DNA from: Salinivirgaceae bacterium
Lineage (GTDB): Bacteria; Bacteroidota; Bacteroidia; Bacteroidales; SZUA-534
Length of the DNA stretch: 33,254 nucleotides
Direction: 5' to 3'
Assembly: GCA_016342715.1 (NCBI GenBank)
Contig: JAEINW010000030.1
Coordinates: 1-33,254, forward strand
Under the pieces are notes generated by a model, which made no database searches, was not told the DNA's origin, and was given only the letters and a program-made list of their open reading frames with translations. A program made the position numbers and the translations under genes. Within the stretch, counting starts at the first letter, position 1, and the number at the start of each line of letters is the position of its first letter. Of this stretch, positions 7,798-15,616 are shown one piece after another.

Positions 7798-10700
7798 TTA
7801 AAAAGTGATATCGATTCCAAGCATAAAAGTCATTGCTGACGGGTAAGTTCCCCAGTCAATACCCGAAGCACGATCGCCTTCGCTAGAAGAATTATTACTT
7901 ACTGTCATTTCAGGATCAAGACCTGAATATTTGGTAAGTGTGAATAAGTTGGTACCCGATACGTAAACCCTTGCTTTTGACAAACCCACTACCTTAGATG
8001 TATTCTCAGGAATGGTATATCCAAATTGCAAGTTCTTTAATCTCAGATACGAACCATCCTCAAGAAACCGCGATGAGGGTCGAGCATTGTTTGATTTAGC
8101 AGTCCACGATGGTCGAGGTTGGGTATTAGATGACCCATCACCTGTCCAGCGTTCATCAAAATATCGCTGCGTAACTGTAAAACCTCGGTAAAATCCTTCA
8201 ATATCCTGATTGATCTGAACATAAATTTTATTACCATAAGTACCCTGAAAGAATACGCTTACATCAAAATTTTTATAATTGGCTGCCAGATTAAGTCCTG
8301 CTGTAAATTTTGGAATAGCGCTTCCCAAGTGCTTTCTATCCTCAGAATCAATACGGCCATCACCATTCTGATCTTTGAATTTTACATCGCCGGGATGTAT
8401 GTTATTACCTTGAAAAGCAGATAGTAAAATATCGGTTTGATTCTGAAATATACCATCCATTTCGAGCAAGTAGAATGACCCTATGGGCTGTCCTTCTTCA
8501 GTTTTAGTAGCATATACACCCGATTCAACTACTCCCCCAAAAAGTGGAGCGTCCAAATCAAGTACTTCGTTATGCAGAAAGGCAACATTTCCTGCAATTG
8601 AATAGCCATAGTCGACCTTTGATTGACGGTAAGTAGCTTCCAATTCAATACCTGAGTTCAAAACAGATCCACTATTTATCCATGAAGCAGAAGCATAACC
8701 GGTTGATGGTGGGTTAGGTGCTTTAACAAGCATATTTTCTGTAACTTTATAATAATAATCGAGTGAGAATGCCAATGCTCCACTGTAAAGACCAGCATCT
8801 ATCCCAGCATTATACTGATAGCTGGTTTCCCATTTTAAGTTTTCGTTTCCAAGCGAAGTTTGAGCATATCCACTATTGGATATTCCGCCCAATGGATAGT
8901 TATAATAAGGAGAAATACGGTCACTATAAGCATAAAGTCCTATGTCTTGATTTCCAATAGCGCCATATCCTGCACGTATTTTAAGGTTTTCAAGCCACAC
9001 AACATTCTCAAGAAAACTCTCTTGCGTTAACACCCAACCGGCTGAAACAGAATAGAAAGTTCCCCATTTGTTATTGCTTGTAAACCTTGAAGAACCATCG
9101 CGACGAAGAGTCCCCGACAGGAAATATTTTTCTTTGAAATCATAATTTAACCTACCAAAAAAAGATGCCAATGTAGAAGCCCACTCGCTTTGACTACTTA
9201 TTTTAGTCCCAAGTCCATTGCCAATGTAGATAAGCTCTTCCTGCTCAATGGGGAAATCCATATCACTAGAGTACAAGGCTCTTCCTCCGTCTTTAATAGC
9301 CTCAAAGCCCAATAAGCCTGAAAGGGTAGATTCACCAAATGTTGTTTCATAATTAAGAAGATTATTTAACATCATGTTAACAGTGCGTTCATCGCTGACA
9401 TTCAAGCCATTTATTGAGTTTATCCTATCGAAAGTTCCCCAGGTTGGACTGAAGCGGCGGTTGTAGGAATTGCGAAAGTCAATCCCCAGATTCGTAGTAA
9501 ATTTTAGTTTTGAAGTTATTTTTGCAATAAAATAGGCATTACCCAAATAACTATCATCTTTACGGTTGTTGTCGTTATAATCACTCATGCCAATAGGATT
9601 GTATCCATCGCCAAGAAAAGAATCATACTTTTGGTCTCCAAAGTATTCGGCTGGACGATCTACATAGGTACCATCATCAAATCGAATAGGAATAGCTGGA
9701 TTGCGAAAAAAAGCATAACGAATGACGCTACCACCATTTCCACCAGCACCGTCGCCTGAACTTCCAATCATATCTGTACTGGAAAACCCAGCCAGCATAC
9801 TCATGCCCACCGTAAGCCATTTACTTGCTTCAGTAGTTACATTAAGTTTGGCTGTTCCACGGGAATAACCAGAACCGCCAATAGTACCTTTTTGGTTAAA
9901 ATACGAGGCGGAAAGTATAAAAGTAGTTGATTCATTCCCTCCTGATACGGCAATTTCATGTGAATTTACAGGTGCCGTTTGAAGCAATTCCTCTACATAA
10001 TTTACATTAGCAAAACCTACGGCATCGTCTGAGGTAATAAGGTTGCGATGAAGAGCTGATGGTAGAAACGAATTATCGTTAGTAGCGGCTTCGTTATAAA
10101 TAGTAATATAATCTTCAGTGTTTACCATATCTGTAAGCCGGGTAGCTTTCTGAAAACCTGTTTGCCCGTGATAAGTAACTATAGTTTTACCTTTAACTCC
10201 TTTTTTAGTAGTTATTAGCACCACGCCATTATTTGCTCTAGAACCATATATAGCAGAAGCTGATGCATCTTTCAATACGGTTATATTTTCAATGTCGCCG
10301 GGTGAAAGAATTTTAAGTGCATCAGCGGTTGGTATCCCGTCAACAATATAGAGTGGTTCATTATTGGAAAAAATAGATCCCGTACCCCGTATTCGAACAG
10401 AGACTCCTTCGCCGGGGGCTCCAGTGTTTTGTGTGACCTGAACCCCTGCTGCCCGGCCTTGCATAGCTTGAGATACGTCTGCTACGGGCACTTTGGAAAG
10501 CTCGTTACCATCAACTTTGGCAACCGCTCCCAGCACACTGCGTTTCTTGGCAGTACCATATCCCACCACAACCAACTCATCTAATTGAGTTACATCGGGC
10601 AGCATTTTTACATTAATATTTTTTTGATCGCCAAGAGTTATCTCCTGAGTAATGTATCCGATAAATGATACGGAAAGCGTAACGCCCTGAGAATAATTTA

Positions 10701-10893
10701 AGGAAAAATTACCATCAAAATCAGAAATTGTACCCACCGTTGTGCCAGTAATAAAAACGGTTGCCCCAGGTAAAGGTTCACCTGAATTGCCATCCAGTAC
10801 AATTCCACTTATGGTTTTTTCCTGTGCATACAGGTGTGTACTAAATACGAATCCAACAAAGAGACTAAAAAATATTTTTACTATTATTTTCAT
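7798..10893 (-). CDS. susC: SusC/RagA family TonB-linked outer-membrane transporter
   Basis: A 1031-residue TonB-dependent transporter that imports oligosaccharides across the outer membrane with its SusD partner. The order of parts is: signal peptide (about 1-23); carboxypeptidase-D regulatory-like domain (about 27-112, starting ISGIVLDGNSGEPLPGA); the SusC signature LDELVVVGYGTAKK (about 105-120); plug domain with DVSQAMQGRAAGVQV and SASAIYGSRANNGVVLITTKKG; then the beta-barrel, ending in a terminal Phe as usual for outer-membrane barrels. Length is normal for the family. It lies 54 nt downstream of the uncharacterised 571-residue lipoprotein gene, so it is very likely in the same transcript and not the first gene of the PUL operon. 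Confidence 0.98.
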   Translation of the reverse strand: MKIIVKIFFSLFVGFVFSTHLYAQEKTISGIVLDGNSGEPLPGATVFITGTTVGTISDFDGNFSLNYSQGVTLSVSFIGYITQEITLGDQKNINVKMLPDVTQLDELVVVGYGTAKKRSVLGAVAKVDGNELSKVPVADVSQAMQGRAAGVQVTQNTGAPGEGVSVRIRGTGSIFSNNEPLYIVDGIPTADALKILSPGDIENITVLKDASASAIYGSRANNGVVLITTKKGVKGKTIVTYHGQTGFQKATRLTDMVNTEDYITIYNEAATNDNSFLPSALHRNLITSDDAVGFANVNYVEELLQTAPVNSHEIAVSGGNESTTFILSASYFNQKGTIGGSGYSRGTAKLNVTTEASKWLTVGMSMLAGFSSTDMIGSSGDGAGGNGGSVIRYAFFRNPAIPIRFDDGTYVDRPAEYFGDQKYDSFLGDGYNPIGMSDYNDNNRKDDSYLGNAYFIAKITSKLKFTTNLGIDFRNSYNRRFSPTWGTFDRINSINGLNVSDERTVNMMLNNLLNYETTFGESTLSGLLGFEAIKDGGRALYSSDMDFPIEQEELIYIGNGLGTKISSQSEWASTLASFFGRLNYDFKEKYFLSGTLRRDGSSRFTSNNKWGTFYSVSAGWVLTQESFLENVVWLENLKIRAGYGAIGNQDIGLYAYSDRISPYYNYPLGGISNSGYAQTSLGNENLKWETSYQYNAGIDAGLYSGALAFSLDYYYKVTENMLVKAPNPPSTGYASASWINSGSVLNSGIELEATYRQSKVDYGYSIAGNVAFLHNEVLDLDAPLFGGVVESGVYATKTEEGQPIGSFYLLEMDGIFQNQTDILLSAFQGNNIHPGDVKFKDQNGDGRIDSEDRKHLGSAIPKFTAGLNLAANYKNFDVSVFFQGTYGNKIYVQINQDIEGFYRGFTVTQRYFDERWTGDGSSNTQPRPSWTAKSNNARPSSRFLEDGSYLRLKNLQFGYTIPENTSKVVGLSKARVYVSGTNLFTLTKYSGLDPEMTVSNNSSSEGDRASGIDWGTYPSAMTFMLGIDITF

Positions 10894-10947
10894 TGTTGTT
10901 TAGTTTAAAAAGTTATAGTTTTTTTATATTTATTGTTTCCATAATTA

Positions 10948-12663
10948 TTAAAATGCAATTACAATTTCGTTAACGTAAACTTTTCCATCACGGTGTTCAA
11001 TGTTTGAACCTGCAGGAATAGCTACTAATAATCTTGACTCTTGTTTTTCAATACTAAATTCTGCATTTGCTACTACATTTTCAGCAATGACCTTTCCTGT
11101 AAATACATCATATAAATCTATTGCATCACCGCTGTAGGTATAAATTATATTTTTCACTTCATCGTATGGATTATAGTAAAGGTAAGTTGGGTAAGCTTCT
11201 GAACCATAAAAATCGGTTGCAAGGCAGTTAAGGCGCAACACCTGTTCAACATTGGTAGTTGAAACAATTGCACCAAAAATACCCACATGCGCAGAACCAT
11301 AAATACTGAACATTGAATGCCTTGGTTGATTTACTACCCAATGAGGGCCATCACCCAATGCAACCGGGCTTACTCCTTTTAGGCGCTCATCGCCATATAC
11401 ATCAACTTTACGGATGCCTTCATAGGCAATTATGTTCCTGGTTATATCCTTCAACTCTGGAACTGACTGGTTTTTATCGGGTATTTCGTATGGGTAAAAC
11501 AGACGAGTTGCATTGGCTGCATTCAGCATCCATTTACCTATTGATTCAGCATATTGAGGAGCATATCGAACCATAGGAACTAAAGGCCAAGCCATATCGA
11601 ATGTATTCATTAAAAACGCATAACCTCCTCCATCAATAATACTGCCTTGCAGGCCGTAAACATCATAGTCGCCAAAACGATCGGAGATAATTCCCCAACC
11701 TGTACGGCCTTTTTCAGCAGTGCAACCATCAAAAGTCCAATTAAGAATTTTGTTAATATCAAAAGAGCTACCCTGTTCAGCATTCAAACGTGCTGCAGTA
11801 AGAGCTCCAAAAGGCATTAAAACTTCGTAAAATCTGCTTTCAGTTTGCGACTCAAGGGCAGACATTGCTGATTTAGCCCCTTGTAAAAACTTATCGTCGC
11901 CAAACTTTTGATACGCACTATATAGCACATACGCATGTCCGGCTGCGGCATCTTGCTGATAGGGTATTTGATTTTTTTGCCCGGTCATGCTTGAATAATT
12001 AAAGTAAGAATAATCGTAGTTCCCATCCAATACTGAATCGGCCTTATAAAACTGCTCTGCTATTGTATATTGTAGCTTATCTGCATTTTCAACACCTTCA
12101 AAAATATCGGAAACTGCATAATAAAGTACATTTGGGAAAACATCGTACCACCAATCGCGGCCATAACCACCGCCTAATAAAGCAACTTCAGGACAGGTAT
12201 TATTCATCATAATATTCCATCCATTATCGCTATTAAAATAGTTTTGAACCATTTTAACATAGTTCAAACTATCTTGATTCGTTTTATCAATTCCAACTAA
12301 CCCCGCTCCCATTAATGCTCCCATTGAATTAATTGCCTCGTGAAACTCCCCGTTATTTACATCTGCACCTTGGCGTACATCACCAATAACTGTAAAGAGC
12401 CCAAATGTTCGTTGATCAATGTTTCGTGAATTATTATCAAACCATATAAATGGACGATAATCCCCTTCAACAAGCGTATCAAAAATGAACTCATCAAAGT
12501 TTAGTGCTTTTTCATGCCAATCAAGCATTTTGTATGGCTGCGGATGTTGCGGCATATCAATTACCCTTTGAATTGGCACTTGCTTAATTGCAACATCATT
12601 ATGTGTAGAGCAAGCACTAACAAACAAGGCTATACTGAAAATTAAAATGTTCGTTTTATACAT
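10948..12663 (-). CDS. Uncharacterised PUL lipoprotein, candidate glycan-active enzyme
   Basis: I do not recognise a named family. The 571-residue protein has a lipoprotein leader with Cys18 (FVSAC). It has a long Trp/Tyr/Asp-rich, probably mainly helical domain and a beta-rich C-terminus. It is clearly paralogous to the N-terminal 540 residues of the product of 15617-18721. Shared blocks in the same order are EAIN, GIDKTNQ, DWWYD, TAAR-NAE, NW-FD, YAF-MN, LVPMVRY, IGKW-LN, RLFY, YGS-H-GIFG, TD-YG-EAYP and a final IEH...IVI. Two conserved acidic and aromatic clusters (DWWYD; the Glu of EAIN and of NAE) are plausible active-site elements. Its place between the MFS gene (26 nt) and susC (54 nt), and its lipid anchor, suggest a surface or periplasmic glycoside hydrolase or lyase. 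That function is inferred from context only. Confidence 0.88.
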   Translation of the reverse strand: MYKTNILIFSIALFVSACSTHNDVAIKQVPIQRVIDMPQHPQPYKMLDWHEKALNFDEFIFDTLVEGDYRPFIWFDNNSRNIDQRTFGLFTVIGDVRQGADVNNGEFHEAINSMGALMGAGLVGIDKTNQDSLNYVKMVQNYFNSDNGWNIMMNNTCPEVALLGGGYGRDWWYDVFPNVLYYAVSDIFEGVENADKLQYTIAEQFYKADSVLDGNYDYSYFNYSSMTGQKNQIPYQQDAAAGHAYVLYSAYQKFGDDKFLQGAKSAMSALESQTESRFYEVLMPFGALTAARLNAEQGSSFDINKILNWTFDGCTAEKGRTGWGIISDRFGDYDVYGLQGSIIDGGGYAFLMNTFDMAWPLVPMVRYAPQYAESIGKWMLNAANATRLFYPYEIPDKNQSVPELKDITRNIIAYEGIRKVDVYGDERLKGVSPVALGDGPHWVVNQPRHSMFSIYGSAHVGIFGAIVSTTNVEQVLRLNCLATDFYGSEAYPTYLYYNPYDEVKNIIYTYSGDAIDLYDVFTGKVIAENVVANAEFSIEKQESRLLVAIPAGSNIEHRDGKVYVNEIVIAF

Positions 12664-12689
12664 AATTCAAAATTTTACTAATATAAAAA

Positions 12690-13979
12690 TTATAAGCCAT
12701 CTACTCCTTGCTTTAATTCACCTTCAGCTTCACCGGTACGTTTAATAATGTGTTTTGCTAAGGGTATTGATAGTAGCTGCACAATTGCAATTATAGGCAA
12801 TGAATATTTTAAAGCAAAAGTGTTAGAAATACCAAATGACAATGATATAAATAGAACCAGACCCGTGAATCGACCAACATACAACCCAAATTCATGATTA
12901 AAAAGGTAGGCAAACTCACTGCGTTTCTCCTTTTTTGAAACCACATTGATAACGTGCATTTGTATTGGAAAATAAGCAATATCGTGTAAGGGTTGAAAAA
13001 GTACTTTCATCAGCATGAAAATAATCACTCCCACTGATGAGAATAGAATTGCATTTGCTATAGTACCTATTACAAATGCGATGAGACCAGCAATAAAAAT
13101 ATAGATACGGTGTTCTGGTTTTGCAAAGCGACCAAGAAAATAGAGTATTACAGCTGTTACCACGCCACTTATTGATTGAATAAGCCCAAGCGAGTTTTCA
13201 TCGCCCACCAAAGTCATTACAAGAATGGCTGGAGCAGTTACTAAATATCCCTGTGCAAGCCCTTTTAATCCAGACAACACCAACATTTTTTGCCAAAGCA
13301 CATCAAATTTGAAATATACAAATTTTTTCTGTTTAGGATTTCTAAACTTATCGCGATGAGCAACTATAGTTGCAATAATTGTTAAAAGAAATACGCCTAT
13401 AGTTACTAATCGATATGACATAATAATAGTTCCTCCAAACCAGCCTCGTTCTTGACTTGATACAATAAACCACCCCACAAAAAGGGGTATTATTATGGCT
13501 GCAATAGTATAGAAAAAAGTTTCTACCCCATAATAGTAATTTCTATTTCCATCATTGGTTGTATCCAATGCTAAAAAATCGCGATTGGCCCAGAAGAAAC
13601 CAAATGATATGCCCATTACTAAACCAACCATTGCTACACCTATATGATTTAAGCCTTCAAGACTCATCATATATATCATTGAAATACCACTCATAAGCAT
13701 TCCCAAGCTATAAAGTCTCACAATTTTAACGGACTTTAATAGAAATCCATTAATAAAAAAAGTTATAGGAATGCCTGTATAAACTGCCAATTGATAAACT
13801 GCTACCATGGTTTGGTCGTTTGAGCTACGCATTATGTATGCCCCAACAAAAATGTCGACAATAGGTAGCACCAATGCATAAATCATATTTGTTAATAACA
13901 CCGTACGCATATCGCGAGGGTGCGACTTAAAAAAATCTATCTCGTTTATGAGTGCCTTAAATATTTTAGTTCCCTTCAT
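12690..13979 (-). CDS. Major facilitator superfamily sugar transporter
   Basis: A 429-residue inner-membrane protein with about 12 hydrophobic segments, no signal peptide, and the MFS pattern of a first half (about 25-205), a charged cytoplasmic loop (HRDKFRNPKQKK, about 208-219) and a second half (about 225-415). It starts 4 nt after the GH130 stop, which strongly suggests translational coupling. MFS carriers next to GH130 phosphorylases in Bacteroidota PULs bring disaccharides or short oligosaccharides from periplasm to cytoplasm, and this pairing is the basis for the call. The transported sugar is not identified. The acidic/basic C-terminus (KRTGEAEGE) is cytoplasmic by prediction. Confidence 0.9.
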   Translation of the reverse strand: MKGTKIFKALINEIDFFKSHPRDMRTVLLTNMIYALVLPIVDIFVGAYIMRSSNDQTMVAVYQLAVYTGIPITFFINGFLLKSVKIVRLYSLGMLMSGISMIYMMSLEGLNHIGVAMVGLVMGISFGFFWANRDFLALDTTNDGNRNYYYGVETFFYTIAAIIIPLFVGWFIVSSQERGWFGGTIIMSYRLVTIGVFLLTIIATIVAHRDKFRNPKQKKFVYFKFDVLWQKMLVLSGLKGLAQGYLVTAPAILVMTLVGDENSLGLIQSISGVVTAVILYFLGRFAKPEHRIYIFIAGLIAFVIGTIANAILFSSVGVIIFMLMKVLFQPLHDIAYFPIQMHVINVVSKKEKRSEFAYLFNHEFGLYVGRFTGLVLFISLSFGISNTFALKYSLPIIAIVQLLSIPLAKHIIKRTGEAEGELKQGVDGL

Positions 13980-13983
13980 AAGC

Positions 13984-15030
13984 TTAATTTTCCAATGTTT
14001 TTAGCAACTCTGCAATAGAAAAATCAGCTTTACAAATTACTTCATCAGAAGCTCCATAATACATCGACACTTTATCACCATCAACTATATGTCCGTTTGT
14101 AAATACAACATTTCCAAAAAACCCTTCTTGCTCATATTTTGCAATAGGTTCCATTATTGGTTTATTACTGCGCGCAACAACTATCGACGGATCATCTAAA
14201 TCTAAAAGCAGTAAACCTAAACAATAACGATGCTCCTCGGTTGCGCCATGGTATATTTCGAGCCATCCTTTTTCGGTTCTTATTGGTGCTGCACCTGCCC
14301 CAAGTCGTGCACTATCCCACATCCCTTTTCGTGTAGTGGCCAATAATTTATGATTTCCCCAATGTAAACCATCAGGCGATTCAGCTATCCATATATAGTT
14401 TCCTCCTAATTCCGGACTACTCGGACGATGTAAAGCATAATATTTACCATTTATGCTTTCTTCAAACAATGCACAATCTTTATTATGCGGAGGAAACATC
14501 ATGCCTTTTCTTTCAATACTCTTCCAATCTTTAGTAAAAATATATCCCACAGCAACGGCATAAGGCGATACCATTGTATATGTAAGATGAAAACCATCGG
14601 CACGAGTTGCAACTCTGCAATCTTCTATTCCAAAACTCTCTAAAATACCTTTTCCTATAATTGGTTTATATCCTTCAGGCTCATAGAATTTTTCACCATC
14701 ATCACTACACACTAATCGTAAATGAGAAAGTGTTGTTAAATAGTCTTTTCCTTTATATTTAATTATGCGTGCATCGCTAGCATCTAAATCCTGATCGTCT
14801 TCATTAAAACTTAACACCTCAACAAATCCTTCTGCGTTAAAAATTGGAAAACTAATTTTGCCTGGTTCCTGAACTGGACGTTCGGCAACTCTTAATAGTA
14901 ACCATTTTTTATTCTCAAATTGAAATACTCCCGGGTTTAATAAACATTCAATCTCCATGCCTGGTATGCTAGGAGTTATATCAATAGGCCGCATTATTGG
15001 GTTTGATTTTGATCGTATTGCGTTATCCAT
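13984..15030 (-). CDS. GH130 family glycoside phosphorylase (possible mannoside phosphorylase)
   Basis: A five-bladed propeller enzyme of GH130, whose members phosphorolyse (or in some subfamilies hydrolyse) beta-mannosides. The 348-residue protein lacks a signal peptide, so it acts in the cytoplasm. The GH130 core is visible: GIEDCRV with the catalytic Asp137, NKDCALF (183-189), LHRPSS with Arg202, DSARLGAGAAPI with Arg242, and GWLEIYHG with His261. The retained Arg202/Arg242 basic residues fit phosphate binding and favour a phosphorylase over a hydrolase. The usual EDPR motif reads EDCR here, and the Lys often found in the DS-K-G motif is Arg. It is the first gene of the leftward operon, 30-40 nt after a consensus promoter, and abuts an MFS transporter. 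Subfamily and exact linkage are not assigned. Confidence 0.92.
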   Translation of the reverse strand: MDNAIRSKSNPIMRPIDITPSIPGMEIECLLNPGVFQFENKKWLLLRVAERPVQEPGKISFPIFNAEGFVEVLSFNEDDQDLDASDARIIKYKGKDYLTTLSHLRLVCSDDGEKFYEPEGYKPIIGKGILESFGIEDCRVATRADGFHLTYTMVSPYAVAVGYIFTKDWKSIERKGMMFPPHNKDCALFEESINGKYYALHRPSSPELGGNYIWIAESPDGLHWGNHKLLATTRKGMWDSARLGAGAAPIRTEKGWLEIYHGATEEHRYCLGLLLLDLDDPSIVVARSNKPIMEPIAKYEQEGFFGNVVFTNGHIVDGDKVSMYYGASDEVICKADFSIAELLKTLEN

Positions 15031-15066
15031 ATTTTAATATTTTCTTTATTCTTAAAAATCTTAAAA

Positions 15067-15095
15067 CAAAGCTACAACCAGCCCTTTGTAAACAA
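15067..15095 (-). promoter_or_regulatory. Bacteroidota-type promoter for the PUL operon
   Basis: On the minus strand, TAGCTTTG (15074 down to 15067) matches the Bacteroidota -7 consensus TAnnTTTG exactly. A TTG at 15095-15093 lies 18 nt upstream, a suitable distance for the -33 element. Transcription would start near 15060, leaving about a 30-nt leader before the GH130 start codon at 15030. It is the only full consensus match noticed in 15031-15616. Whether the neighbouring hybrid regulator binds next to it cannot be read from the sequence. Confidence 0.55.
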
Positions 15096-15214
15096 GTGCA
15101 ATATAGAACCAACAGTGTGTACTATACTACCTAAATACTGAAATAGAACTCTATTACACACATTTGGGAATAGAGTATCCTAAACTGCATTTCCTTGTAA
15201 ATTCTTAAGTCATG

Positions 15215-15462
15215 CGAATCAAGGGTTGAAATTATTTGTTTTTCAGGCTGAAAGCCTAATTTAGTTCAGCCCAATGCAACGCATTGGGTTTTTGATAAGT
15301 AGAAATTAGCGTCCTGTAAGGACAATTGAAATTAAGCTGCCTTTTCAAGGCGATTATTTGTTCGCGATTTTAAGACCCAAGGCGTTGCCTTTGGGTTGAA
15401 TTTAACTGCACTTTCAGTGCGTTATATTGAAAACGTATTGTCAAATTTCAACCCTTGATTCG
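15215..15462. repeat. Six-hairpin element enclosed by a perfect 19-bp inverted repeat
   Basis: The arm CGAATCAAGGGTTGAAATT (15215-15233) is exactly complementary to 15444-15462. Between the arms are six hairpins: AGGCT-gaa-AGCCT (15245-15257), CCCAATGC-aac-GCATTGGG (15270-15288), GTCCT-gta-AGGAC (15311-15323), GCCTT-ttc-AAGGC (15339-15351), CCCAAGGC-gtt-GCCTTTGGG with one bulged base (15376-15395), and GCACT-ttc-AGTGC (15408-15420). Stem lengths 5-8-5 are mirrored as 5-8-5, and the spacers are similar in mirror order (12, 22, 15, 24, 12). The element occupies the centre of the 586-bp divergent region 15031-15616. No other gene is seen in that region. Confidence 0.85.
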
Positions 15463-15616
15463 TATAAGTCATAATTTAATATTGGATACTAACTTAAGAA
15501 TTTATTTCGCTAAGTAAAATCGATAATTTGGATACGATGGATACAATTATGGAAACCAGGTACACGCTATTAAAAGCTGTTTTGGTTATTTTTACAAAAT
15601 ACTAAGAAAACAATTC

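Noticed and set aside
15215-15462. tRNA cloverleaf or known riboswitch
   Set aside because: There are six hairpins rather than three, no T-loop or acceptor features, and no riboswitch core that I recognise.
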